Below are positions 1 to 6,376 of a stretch of DNA of 12,275 bases, piece after piece. Each line of letters begins with the position of its first letter. Within the stretch, counting starts at the first letter, position 1. The translations under genes were made by a program, and so were the position numbers. Location of the stretch: the NCBI GenBank assembly GCA_937928335.1, contig CALFWN010000010.1, forward strand, positions 1 through 12,275, given 5' to 3'. Under the pieces are notes generated by a model. The model did no database searches. It saw only the letters and a program-made list of their open reading frames with translations, and was not told the DNA's origin. The DNA is from an uncultured Litoreibacter sp. (GTDB lineage Bacteria; Pseudomonadota; Alphaproteobacteria; Rhodobacterales; Rhodobacteraceae).

Positions 1-69
1 GCTTTCCTCTTCCGGGTACAACCGGCCTCGGCTGTCTTCGGGGTGACATGCGTAGCTTGCCCGCGTCAT
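1..69 (-). CDS. dgt: dGTP triphosphohydrolase (dGTPase), N-terminal 23 residues only
   Basis: Reading the minus strand from an ATG at 69-67 gives MTRASYACHPEDSRGRLYPE and then EES at the window edge, open in frame throughout. The YAC.PE.SRGRL.PEEES pattern is the characteristic N-terminus of bacterial deoxyguanosinetriphosphate triphosphohydrolase-like proteins, HD-domain enzymes that hydrolyse dNTPs to nucleoside and triphosphate and so tune dNTP pools. An AAGAGG purine run lies just upstream of the ATG and supports this start. The metal-binding HD motifs lie outside the window, so catalytic competence cannot be judged. The gene diverges from erpA across about 70 bp, an arrangement I recall from other Rhodobacterales. 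The identification rests on only 23 residues, but the match is distinctive. Confidence 0.82.
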   Translation of the reverse strand, partial: MTRASYACHPEDSRGRLYPEEES

Positions 70-139
70 CAGACCGCCTCTTCTTGTTCTTGTCCCGCAC
101 TCACCCTACATTGAAGCCAGACCAGTTACGAGAGATGAC
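70..139. promoter_or_regulatory. Divergent dgt/erpA intergenic region with a weak sigma70-like candidate
   Basis: This 70-bp gap must hold the start signals of both genes. On the plus strand TTGTTC (84-89) and TACATT (107-112) are separated by 17 bp, giving a weak sigma70-like promoter about 30 bp before the erpA ATG. A GAGAGA purine run at 129-134 is the likely erpA ribosome binding site. The boxes match only partly and could be chance. I see no clear IscR-type or RirA-type operator. Confidence 0.25.
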
Positions 140-469
140 ATGCAACTCGCCCTGCCCCCGAAAGTCACCGACCGCGCCTTTGCCCGCCTTGCCGAGATCG
201 GCGCGGATAGCGAGGGTCACGCCCTGCGTGTGGCCGTCGAGGGGGGCGGCTGCTCTGGGTTTCAATATGAGATCAAGCTCGATGCGCCCAGCGAGGATGA
301 TCTGGTGCTTGAGAAGGATGGCCAGAAGGTCGTGGTCGACAGTGTGTCCCTGCCGTTCCTAGAAAACGCGGTAATTGATTTCACCGAAGAGCTGATCGGC
401 GCGCGTTTTGTGATCGACAACCCAAATGCCACCTCCTCATGCGGATGTGGCACATCGTTTTCAATGTAG
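140..469 (+). CDS. erpA: Iron-sulfur cluster insertion protein, A-type carrier (ErpA/IscA family)
   Basis: The 109-residue product is a full-length A-type Fe-S carrier. It receives a cluster from the assembly scaffold and passes it to apo-enzymes in the cytoplasm. The three conserved cysteine ligands are present: Cys38 in GGGCSGFQY, and Cys101 and Cys103 in the C-terminal SSCGCGTSF. The spacing and length are normal for the family. The central LPFLE and FVIDNPNA segments are also family-typical. A purine run (GAGAGA, 129-134) precedes the ATG. A-type paralogues (IscA, SufA, ErpA) are hard to separate by sequence; the stand-alone position next to dgt, away from an isc or suf operon, favours ErpA. 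The stop codon lies inside a 17-bp tandem duplication (456-489). Confidence 0.9.
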   Translation: MQLALPPKVTDRAFARLAEIGADSEGHALRVAVEGGGCSGFQYEIKLDAPSEDDLVLEKDGQKVVVDSVSLPFLENAVIDFTEELIGARFVIDNPNATSSCGCGTSFSM

Positions 470-489
470 CGACGTTTTCAACGTAGCGA
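456..489. repeat. 17-bp tandem duplication across the erpA stop codon
   Basis: The unit CGTTTTCAATGTAGCGA (456-472) is followed directly by CGTTTTCAACGTAGCGA (473-489), with one mismatch. The first copy holds the last erpA codons and the TAG stop; the second is non-coding. This looks like a small slippage duplication at the gene end. It extends the convergent gap between erpA and the lipoprotein gene without altering either product. Confidence 0.8.
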
Positions 490-505
490 CGGCCTCAGGC
501 GAATT

Positions 506-697
506 TCAGTTATAATCCGCAACGACTTCGGCCCAGGCTTCCGACTGGGCAAGGTCCTCAGGTGATACGGGTACAAAATAGGCCTGCCCGAGGGGCTTGA
601 ATTCCGATTGCGTTGCCACATCCTCTGCCGGAGGAACACCGCAGGCTGTAATAACGACGAGACCCACCAAACTGGCGAGAATTGCTGCTTTGTGCAT
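506..697 (-). CDS. Small predicted lipoprotein, 63 residues
   Basis: Translation from the ATG at 697 gives MHKAAILASLVGLVVITACG, a classic lipoprotein signal: Met-His-Lys, a hydrophobic stretch, and an ITAC lipobox with the acylated Cys at residue 19. The mature part is only about 45 residues, acidic, with no family I recognise; it ends EAWAEVVADYN. An upstream in-frame ATG at 712 would add five residues but has only A/T-rich sequence before it. The 697 start has TGAGGCAG about 6 bases upstream, so I chose it. The likely location is an inner- or outer-membrane surface facing the periplasm. It is convergent with erpA and divergent from the gene at 873. Small lipoproteins of this kind resemble entericidin-like or generic lipoprotein attachment-site proteins, but no specific function can be claimed. 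Confidence 0.7.
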   Translation of the reverse strand: MHKAAILASLVGLVVITACGVPPAEDVATQSEFKPLGQAYFVPVSPEDLAQSEAWAEVVADYN

Positions 698-872
698 GAC
701 TGCCTCATACATATTTTTATTTTTATCTTATCCGCAAAACACGGAAATGGGGCAAAAATGTGGCAGCTTTCTCGTTTTTGACACAATCCGGGCTATCTGC
801 CTGTTTTAATAAGGGTTTGGCAACAATCAGCCGATGGCCCGGTTGGGTATTTGTGCAAAAGAAAGCAACGAT
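698..872. promoter_or_regulatory. Divergent promoter region of the small lipoprotein and the gene at 873
   Basis: This 175-bp gap is unusually A/T-rich for the window. On the plus strand a perfect TTGACA (778-783) is followed by TTTAAT (805-810), but the spacing is 21 bp, longer than the normal 16-18, so the pair is questionable. On the minus strand TAAGAT, read from the stretch around 722-735, could serve as a -10 box for the lipoprotein gene, but I see no good -35 box. Promoters almost certainly lie here; the exact boxes are uncertain. Confidence 0.3.
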
Positions 873-1598
873 ATGACGACGATCTTGATCCTTGGCAGCG
901 GCCCGAATGTGGTGGCGGCGCGCGATTGGTCGCGTGAGCATATTGACCATATTCTGGCGATCAACAATGCCTTTGCCGTCCGCCCTGACTGGGACAGCCT
1001 GATCTTCCCCGAAGACTTCCCCCAAGAGCGTCGGCCAACAGCGCTTGCGACAGGCCAGCGTCTGGTCTCGGCCGAGGATTACGTGCCCGCGCAGAACCTC
1101 TATGGCGGGTTTGTCTATGCCGGCGGCACGATGGCGTTTACGGCCGGGTACTGGGCGCTTCACGCGCATCGGCCACGGATTTTGGCCTTTATGGGCTGTG
1201 ATCTGACCTATAACGGGTCGCAGACACATTTCTACGGCAAGGGCCAAGCGGACCCTCTGCGCAAGGATGTCACCTTGCAGTCCCTGGAGGCGAAATCCGC
1301 CCGCCTCATGATCGCCGCCGCCGAACAGGGCTGCGCGGTGGTGAACCTGTCGCACGATGCCAGCCGTCTGATCTTTCAAAAAGCGACGCTCGACACCCTG
1401 CCCGATGCGGCGCCACAGCCTTTCGCGGCAGATCTCGCCGCGCGCGCGCGACGGATGGAGGTGTGTTTGAACTATTTCGTCCCCTCGGGCCGCTACTGGC
1501 TTGAGGAAGAGCGGTTTGACGCGGATAAATTGCGCGCGCTTGACGCGCTTTGGCTCGACGCCGCCCTTGCCCCTGCCCCCTCGACGCGCGATACCTGA
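873..1598 (+). CDS. Uncharacterised Rossmann-like protein resembling GT42 sialyltransferases
   Basis: The chosen start (873) gives 241 residues beginning MTTILILGSGPN; a start at 834 would add 13 unremarkable residues and lacks a ribosome binding site, whereas GAAAG precedes 873. Residues 3-12 form a beta strand plus glycine loop (ILILGSGPN), followed by AINNAF (29-34) and a YAGGTMAFTAGYWALHAHRP..LAFMGCDLTY block (82-113), then THFYG (118-122). This order (nucleotide loop, Asn-rich strand, small-residue helix, G-[CI]-D-x-x-Y strand, His-aromatic-Tyr-Gly) parallels the CMP-sialic-acid-dependent GT42 transferases such as Cst-II. That is my pattern reading, not a search result. The protein has no signal peptide or membrane helix. 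It lies 27 bp upstream of xthA and may be cotranscribed with it. No function is claimed. Confidence 0.7.
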   Translation: MTTILILGSGPNVVAARDWSREHIDHILAINNAFAVRPDWDSLIFPEDFPQERRPTALATGQRLVSAEDYVPAQNLYGGFVYAGGTMAFTAGYWALHAHRPRILAFMGCDLTYNGSQTHFYGKGQADPLRKDVTLQSLEAKSARLMIAAAEQGCAVVNLSHDASRLIFQKATLDTLPDAAPQPFAADLAARARRMEVCLNYFVPSGRYWLEEERFDADKLRALDALWLDAALAPAPSTRDT

Positions 1599-1625
1599 GC
1601 ACAGGCGGCGCAGCGGGGCTCAGGC

Positions 1626-2408
1626 ATGAAAATTGCAACCTTCAACATCAATGGCATCAAGGCGCGGATCAACGCCCTTCCCGACTGGCTGAACGAGGCC
1701 GCCCCGGATGTCGTGGTGCTGCAAGAGATCAAATCCGTCGATGAGGCCTTCCCACGCGAGATTTTCGAAGATATGGGCTATATCGTTGAAACGCATGGGC
1801 AAAAAAGCTTCAACGGCGTGGCCATCTTGTCAAAACTCCCCCTCGAGGATGTCCGCCGGGGCCTGCCCGGTGATGACACAGATGAACAGGCCCGCTGGAT
1901 TGAAGCCCTTGTGATGGGCGAGCAGAAACCGATCCGCATCTGCGGCCTGTATCTGCCAAATGGCAACCCGGCTCCGGGGCCTAAATATGACTATAAACTC
2001 GCATGGATGGAGCGTCTGCGCACCCGTGCGCAGGCTCTGTTGGACGAGGAAATCCCCGCGATGATGGCGGGCGATTACAACATCATCCCCCAGCCCGAAG
2101 ATGCCAAACGGCCGCAAGCCTGGCTGGACGACGCGCTGTTTCGTCCCGAAAGCCGGGCCGCGTTTCGTCGTATCCTGAACCTGGGCTTCACCGATGCCTT
2201 CCGCGCCTGCAACCAGCTGCCCGAGCAGTTTTCATTCTGGGACTATCAGGCCGGTGCATGGAACAAAAACGACGGCATTCGGATCGACCATCTGCTTTTG
2301 TCACCACAAGCTGCCGACTGCCTGCGCGCGTGCCAGATCGACTATGAGATCCGTGGACGTGAAAAGCCCTCGGACCACGTTCCGGTCTGGGTTGATTTGC
2401 AGCTTTGA
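1626..2408 (+). CDS. xthA: Exodeoxyribonuclease III (AP endonuclease)
   Basis: The 260-residue product is a complete member of the exonuclease III/EEP phosphatase superfamily. It incises DNA at abasic sites and removes 3'-blocking groups in base excision repair, and has 3'-5' exonuclease activity. The catalytic set is intact: Asn7 in FNINGIKAR, the metal ligand Glu34 in LQEIK, Tyr109 in GLYLPNG, Asp150 and Asn152 in GDYNIIP, Asp221 in GIRIDHLL, and Asp250-His251 in the terminal SDHVPV motif. Length and motif spacing match XthA rather than the longer eukaryotic APE1. The start at 1626 begins exactly at the family N-terminus (MKIATFNINGIKAR). Its stop lies only 10 bp from the stop of the convergent exporter gene, with no obvious hairpin between them. 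Confidence 0.95.
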   Translation: MKIATFNINGIKARINALPDWLNEAAPDVVVLQEIKSVDEAFPREIFEDMGYIVETHGQKSFNGVAILSKLPLEDVRRGLPGDDTDEQARWIEALVMGEQKPIRICGLYLPNGNPAPGPKYDYKLAWMERLRTRAQALLDEEIPAMMAGDYNIIPQPEDAKRPQAWLDDALFRPESRAAFRRILNLGFTDAFRACNQLPEQFSFWDYQAGAWNKNDGIRIDHLLLSPQAADCLRACQIDYEIRGREKPSDHVPVWVDLQL

Positions 2409-2418
2409 CGCTGAAACT

Positions 2419-3015
2419 CTAGCCAGCCCCCGAACTCCAAAGCGCCAGGATCACAACCGCCAGCATGGCGCAGGCCATGAACATGTTGATCATCCGTTGC
2501 GTGCGCGGTGCCAGGTTCATCGCCTTGATCCGCGCGCCGATCCAAAGCCACAGGAAATGCAGGCTGACCCAAATCGCGTTTGTGATCAGCAGCTTAAGCG
2601 CCATTTCTGCCACATAGGACTGCGGCAGGAAAGCAAAGCCCGAGAACAGGGTGGTGTTGACCACATAGGCCTTGGGGTTGATCAGCTGCAAGGCCACGCC
2701 GTCCCGGAGGCCCGGTTGGCGGGAGGCGGCGGTAAAGCCGATGCGGCTGCCTGCCGTGGCAATCTTATAGGCCAGATACAGCAGGTAGGCGGTCGAGGCG
2801 ATCATCAGCACGGTGCGGATCGTGGTGCTGGCCAGGATCAGCGCTGCCAGCCCGGTGATCACGGCCAGCGCAACCAGATTGGTCCCGATAAACAGCCCCG
2901 TGAAATAACGGAGCCCGGCGCGGAAACCATATGCCGCCCCGACGCCCGCCAGCGACAGAACGCCGGGGCCCGGAGTGATGATCAGCAAGAAGACAGCGGC
3001 GGCAAAACTCAGCAT
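2419..3015 (-). CDS. LysE/RhtB family amino-acid exporter
   Basis: The 198-residue protein is hydrophobic throughout, with about six membrane segments (roughly residues 2-20, 38-60, 66-86, 110-132, 138-162, 176-195). The signature near the N-terminus, LLIITPGPGVLSLAG (10-24), and the conserved LINPKAYV (111-118) are hallmarks of the LysE/RhtB translocator family. These proteins export amino acids (lysine, threonine, homoserine and related compounds) across the cytoplasmic membrane. The substrate cannot be read from sequence. The length is typical or slightly short (about 200-210). The start lies only 14 bases after the T-tract of the dksA terminator, so expression probably depends on read-through or on a promoter inside the dksA 3' region. 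The ribosome binding site is weak (AGG about 9 bases upstream). Confidence 0.88.
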   Translation of the reverse strand: MLSFAAAVFLLIITPGPGVLSLAGVGAAYGFRAGLRYFTGLFIGTNLVALAVITGLAALILASTTIRTVLMIASTAYLLYLAYKIATAGSRIGFTAASRQPGLRDGVALQLINPKAYVVNTTLFSGFAFLPQSYVAEMALKLLITNAIWVSLHFLWLWIGARIKAMNLAPRTQRMINMFMACAMLAVVILALWSSGAG

Positions 3016-3028
3016 AAGACGAGCCTAT

Positions 3029-3057
3029 AAAAGAAAAAGCCGGGCGTCAGACCCGGC
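3029..3057 (-). terminator. Rho-independent terminator of the dksA-type gene
   Basis: Read on the minus strand, GCCGGG-TCTGACG-CCCGGC forms a 6-bp all-GC stem with a 7-base loop, followed directly by TTTTTCTTTT. It starts about 25 bases after the DksA stop codon. It also sits immediately before the exporter start at 3015. Confidence 0.85.
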
Positions 3058-3081
3058 AATTTCAAGCTATTTCAATGCGCC

Positions 3082-3504
3082 TCAATCGTCGCGGTGAACT
3101 TTTTCGCGACGCTCATGGCGCTCCTGGGCCTCCAGGCTCAACATGGCGATCGGGCGTGCATCAAGTCGTTTCAGCGAAATCGGCTCTCCGGTGTCGTTGC
3201 AATAGCCGTATTCGCCCTCGTCGATGCGGCGGATGGCACTGTCAATCTTGGAGATCAGCTTGCGCTGGCGGTCCCGTGTGCGCAGCTCAAGCGCGCGGTC
3301 GGTCTCCTCAGAAGCCCGGTCGGCCACATCAGGAATATTGCGTGTGCCTTCCTGCATACCTTCGATGGTCAGGTTTGTTTCATCAAGAATGGACTGACGC
3401 CAATCTTGCAGTTTGCGCCTGAAATATTCGGTCTGGCGCTCATTCATGAAGGGTTCGTCTTCCGCCGGACGATAGTCATCTGGCAAAAATACTTCGGCTT
3501 TCAT
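3082..3504 (-). CDS. dksA: DksA-type RNA polymerase-binding transcription factor lacking the zinc finger
   Basis: The 140-residue protein matches DksA/TraR. It has a long coiled-coil hairpin (about residues 22-96) whose tip carries the functional DxxDxA motif (Asp59, Asp62, Ala64 in NIPDVADRAS), then the C-terminal globular region GEYGYCNDTGEPISLKRLDA. DksA inserts into the RNA polymerase secondary channel and, with ppGpp, redirects transcription during starvation. The usual four zinc cysteines are reduced to one (Cys102); the other three positions hold Gly, Ser and Ala (TG at 105-106, LSLEAQ at 122-127). A DksA of this form from Rhodobacter sphaeroides has been shown to function like the E. 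coli protein, so the loss does not imply inactivity. An AAGGGAG ribosome binding site precedes the ATG. Meaning in this species: probably the main DksA, though paralogues elsewhere cannot be excluded. Confidence 0.88.
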   Translation of the reverse strand: MKAEVFLPDDYRPAEDEPFMNERQTEYFRRKLQDWRQSILDETNLTIEGMQEGTRNIPDVADRASEETDRALELRTRDRQRKLISKIDSAIRRIDEGEYGYCNDTGEPISLKRLDARPIAMLSLEAQERHERREKVHRDD

Positions 3505-3601
3505 CCCCTAAACTCCCTTAACTGTTTAAGCGACGTCAGCCCCCGACTCGGACCGTCGCTCTTCACCTTCGGTGCGGATGATCTAACGAATGGGCCTGCT
3601 C

Positions 3602-3629
3602 TTGTCACGCAGATAAGGGCCGCTATGAA
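3602..3629 (+). promoter_or_regulatory. Candidate sigma70-like promoter of the MoxR/VWA operon
   Basis: TTGTCA (3602-3607) and TATGAA (3624-3629) are separated by 16 bp in the 184-bp gap before the MoxR start at 3689. Transcription from here would begin near 3637, downstream of the alternative ATG at 3629, which supports the 3689 start. The -10 box is only a partial match. The rest of the gap (3505-3688) includes CTTAACTGTTTAAG (3516-3529 region), a small inverted repeat close to the dksA start. Confidence 0.3.
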
Positions 3630-3688
3630 TGGAATTTGAACAGAGCCGTGCGATCCGCAGCTCCGTCCCACAGAGGTTTGAAACACTT

Positions 3689-4528
3689 ATGAAATTCACC
3701 GGCACCGAATCCTATGTCGCCACCGAGGACCTGACCGTGGCCGTGAATGCCTCTGTCACGCTTGAGCGCCCCTTGCTGGTCAAAGGCGAGCCGGGCACCG
3801 GAAAAACCGAGCTTGCGCGGCAGGTCTCCGCCGCTCTGGGGCTTGAGATGATCGAATGGCACGTCAAATCCACCACCAAAGCGCAGCAGGGGCTTTATGA
3901 ATACGACGCCGTCTCCCGCCTGCGTGACAGCCAATTGGGCGAGGCACGGGTGCATGACGTCAAGAATTACGTCCGCAAAGGCAAATTATGGCAGGCGTTT
4001 GAAGCCGATGCGCGCAAGGTCTTGCTGATCGACGAGGTCGATAAGGCGGATATCGAGTTTCCAAATGACCTGTTGCAGGAGCTCGACCGGATGGAATTTC
4101 ATGTCTATGAGACCGGCGAAACGATCACTGCAAAGCATCGCCCGATCGTCATCATCACGTCAAACAATGAAAAAGAGCTGCCAGACGCGTTTCTGCGCCG
4201 CTGCTTCTTTCACTACATCAAATTCCCCGATATCGACACGCTGCGAAAAATTGTCGAGGTCCATCATCCGGGCATCAAACCCGCCTTGCTGAATACGGCC
4301 CTGACCGAGTTTTTCGAGATCCGCGACACGCCGGGGTTGAAGAAAAAACCCTCCACATCCGAGGTGTTGGACTGGCTCAAACTGCTTCTGGCCGAGGATC
4401 TGGACCCCAGCGACCTGAAACGCGACGGCGCGAACGCCTTGCCCAAGCTGCATGGCGCTTTGCTGAAAAACGAGCAGGACGTTCATCTGTTTGAGCGGCT
4501 GGCCTTCATGGCCCGGTCACAGCGGTAG
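3689..4528 (+). CDS. MoxR-family AAA+ ATPase
   Basis: From the ATG at 3689 the product has 279 residues. It has Walker A GEPGTGKT (33-40), Walker B VLLIDEVDKAD (111-121), sensor 1 in IIITSN (Asn159) and the arginine-finger region FLRRCFF (168-174), all intact. MoxR ATPases act as chaperones, usually with a VWA-domain partner, to mature or assemble protein complexes; the partner here is most likely the VWA protein at 6554. A longer form from 3629 adds 20 residues (MEFEQSRAIRSSVPQRFETL) with no family character; AAGGG lies before it. I prefer 3689 because relatives begin near M[KR]F.GT.SYVAT.DL, although its AGAGG is 12 bases away. It heads a five-gene operon with an 8-bp gap to the next gene. 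Confidence 0.88.
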   Translation: MKFTGTESYVATEDLTVAVNASVTLERPLLVKGEPGTGKTELARQVSAALGLEMIEWHVKSTTKAQQGLYEYDAVSRLRDSQLGEARVHDVKNYVRKGKLWQAFEADARKVLLIDEVDKADIEFPNDLLQELDRMEFHVYETGETITAKHRPIVIITSNNEKELPDAFLRRCFFHYIKFPDIDTLRKIVEVHHPGIKPALLNTALTEFFEIRDTPGLKKKPSTSEVLDWLKLLLAEDLDPSDLKRDGANALPKLHGALLKNEQDVHLFERLAFMARSQR

Positions 4529-4536
4529 GCCGGGAT

Positions 4537-4980
4537 ATGGCATTGATCATCCGCCCCCTCGCCGCCCATGACCGCGACGCATGGGGCACGCTTTGGACAG
4601 GCTATCTGACCTATTACGAGACCAGCCTGCCGCCCGAAATCTACGACGTCTATTTCGCCAGATTGCTGGGCGATGACCCGCAGGATTATTCCGGATTGGT
4701 GGCAGAGCTGGACGGCAAACTGGTCGGCCTGACCCATTACCTGTTTCACCGGCATGGCTGGAGCGTTGAAAACACCTGCTACCTGCAAGACCTCTATGTC
4801 GACCCGGACATACGCGGAACCGGCGCCGGGCGAGCGCTGATCGAGGCGGTTTACAAAGCCGCAGACGAGGCAGGCGCGCCAAGCGTCTATTGGCTGACAC
4901 AGGATTTCAATGCAACAGCCCGGCAACTCTATGACCGCATCGGTGAAAAAACCCCCTTTATCAAATATAAACGGGTATAA
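4537..4980 (+). CDS. GNAT-family N-acetyltransferase
   Basis: The 147-residue protein has the Gcn5-related fold. The acetyl-CoA pyrophosphate loop appears as VDPDIRGTGAGRAL (88-101), fitting the R/Q-x-x-G-x-G/A pattern, preceded by the beta-4 strand YLQDLYV (82-88). The C-terminal WLTQDFNATARQLYDRIG (119-136) is the usual Asn/Tyr helix in which a tyrosine serves as general acid. Such enzymes transfer an acetyl group to an amine on a small molecule or protein. The substrate is unknown. The gene begins 8 bp after the MoxR stop and ends 7 bp before the lipoprotein gene, so it is probably cotranscribed. Its link to MoxR/VWA function is not established; it may be a passenger or may modify a component of the system. 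Confidence 0.85.
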   Translation: MALIIRPLAAHDRDAWGTLWTGYLTYYETSLPPEIYDVYFARLLGDDPQDYSGLVAELDGKLVGLTHYLFHRHGWSVENTCYLQDLYVDPDIRGTGAGRALIEAVYKAADEAGAPSVYWLTQDFNATARQLYDRIGEKTPFIKYKRV

Positions 4981-4987
4981 GCGCTGA

Positions 4988-6367
4988 ATGCGTTGTTCTA
5001 AGTCTCTGATTCTGCGTCCTTTGTTCATGGCCTGTGTGATGGGGCTGGCTGCCTGCGCGCCCAGCTCATTGAGCGAGGTGGCCTCGCGTGCGGCCCAAAG
5101 CCCTGATCTGCCGCCCATGAAAAGCTTTGTCGCCCGTGAAGCCGCGCCAACATCGCGCTCAAACGCGGAGCTGGTCGAGGATTTTCTGGAGCTGTCTTTT
5201 CAGATGGAAAGTGGCCGCGCCCTGCCCTTCCTGACGCGGTTCAAAGGCCCCGTGCGGGTCAGCGTCATAGGCGGTGCCCCGGCCAGTCTGGAATTTGACC
5301 TCTCGCAGCTGCTTGTTCGGCTGCGCCGCGAGGCGGGTATCGACATTTCACGCGCCAAACCGGGCGAGGACGCCCAGATCATCATCGACGCCGTGCCGCG
5401 CAAGACATTGCAGCGGGCCGTCCCGCAAGCCGCCTGTTTCGTGGTGCCAAATGTCACCGGATGGCGGGAATTTCGCAAAAACCGCCACCGGGGCAGCACG
5501 GATTGGTCAAAGCTGGCACAACGCAGCCGGGCCACGATTATTATCCCGTCCGATGTCTCGCCCCAAGAGGTCCGCGATTGCCTGCACGAGGAGGTCGCGC
5601 AGGCGCTCGGTCCGCTGAATGATCTCTACCGGCTGCCAAATTCGATCTTCAATGACGACAATTTCCATACTGTGCTGACCGGCTTTGATATGCTGATCCT
5701 GCGCGCCTATTATGCGCCGGAGCTGCGCAATGGCATGTCCCGCGCCCAGGCCCGCGCGGCGCTGCCGGCGCTTTTTGCGCGGATCAACCCTGCAGGACAA
5801 AAACGGGCCAACGCGGTTGTCTCAGCAACTCCACAGGCCTGGAACCGCACGATTGCAGGGGCGCTTGCCCCCCGCGTGACACCTGCAAAACGCGCCGCAT
5901 TGGCGGCAGAGGCCGTGCGCATTGCGCAGGCGCAGGGTTGGTCCGACAACCGCCTCGCCTTCTCTCTCTTTGTGCAGGGGCGGGTGACGCTCGGCCAAAA
6001 GCCGCAGCTTGCGATCTCTTCCTTTGTCGAATCCGGCAAACTTTACAAAAGCCTCTACGGCACCTCCGTACAGGCCGCGCATGTCGCCACCCAGATGGCG
6101 GCATTTGCTTTGTCTTCGGGCCAATATGAGACGGCCGTCAAGATGACCGACGAGGCAATACCTGCGGCGCGCGGCGGCGAAAACGCGGCTCTTTTGGCGA
6201 CGCTGTTGATGATCAAGGCACAGGCCTTCGAGGCGATGGGCCGCGCCGATGAGGCACGCGTGGTTCGGCTGGACGCGCTGGGTTGGGGGCGCTATGGGTT
6301 TGGCTCCGACGAAAACGTGCGCGCACGGCTCAATGAGATCAGTGCGCTGACCCCAAGACAAGGATAA
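4988..6367 (+). CDS. DUF2927-type lipoprotein with degenerate zincin-like motif
   Basis: The 459-residue protein begins with a lipoprotein signal, MRCSKSLILRPLFMACVMGL followed by AAC; the lipobox LAAC places the acylated Cys at 23. Residues about 60-260 form a domain I recognise as DUF2927. At its centre is DCLHEEVAQALGPLND (197-212), then SIFNDDN (219-225). H200-E201-E202-x-x-Q205 looks like an HExxH metalloprotease helix whose second His is Gln, so it may be a non-catalytic zincin relative. Residues about 300-459 are Ala-rich helices (AALAAEAVRIAQAQGW, AHVATQMAAFALSSGQYETA, LLATLLMIKAQAFEAMGRAD) resembling tetratricopeptide repeats. Position inside the MoxR/VWA operon suggests an envelope role linked to that pair. 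Function is unknown. Confidence 0.82.
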   Translation: MRCSKSLILRPLFMACVMGLAACAPSSLSEVASRAAQSPDLPPMKSFVAREAAPTSRSNAELVEDFLELSFQMESGRALPFLTRFKGPVRVSVIGGAPASLEFDLSQLLVRLRREAGIDISRAKPGEDAQIIIDAVPRKTLQRAVPQAACFVVPNVTGWREFRKNRHRGSTDWSKLAQRSRATIIIPSDVSPQEVRDCLHEEVAQALGPLNDLYRLPNSIFNDDNFHTVLTGFDMLILRAYYAPELRNGMSRAQARAALPALFARINPAGQKRANAVVSATPQAWNRTIAGALAPRVTPAKRAALAAEAVRIAQAQGWSDNRLAFSLFVQGRVTLGQKPQLAISSFVESGKLYKSLYGTSVQAAHVATQMAAFALSSGQYETAVKMTDEAIPAARGGENAALLATLLMIKAQAFEAMGRADEARVVRLDALGWGRYGFGSDENVRARLNEISALTPRQG

Positions 6368-6376
6368 GGCGCTGAC

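Noticed and set aside
778..810. Strong sigma70 promoter TTGACA...TTTAAT
   Set aside because: The 21-bp spacing is outside the normal range, so it is mentioned only as a weak possibility within the intergenic entry.
834..872. Upstream start for the gene at 873
   Set aside because: No ribosome binding site before 834, and the added residues are not needed for the N-terminal strand and loop.
723..1379. 218-codon minus-strand open frame opposite the GT42-like gene
   Set aside because: The plus-strand frame has coherent motifs and a better start; this one has no ribosome binding site or recognisable domain.
2194..3030. 278-codon plus-strand open frame across the xthA end and exporter gene
   Set aside because: It overlaps two recognised genes, and the translation is low-complexity and polar with no family character.
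4483..5118. 211-codon minus-strand open frame opposite the GNAT gene
   Set aside because: It opposes a clear acetyltransferase and breaks a tight operon.
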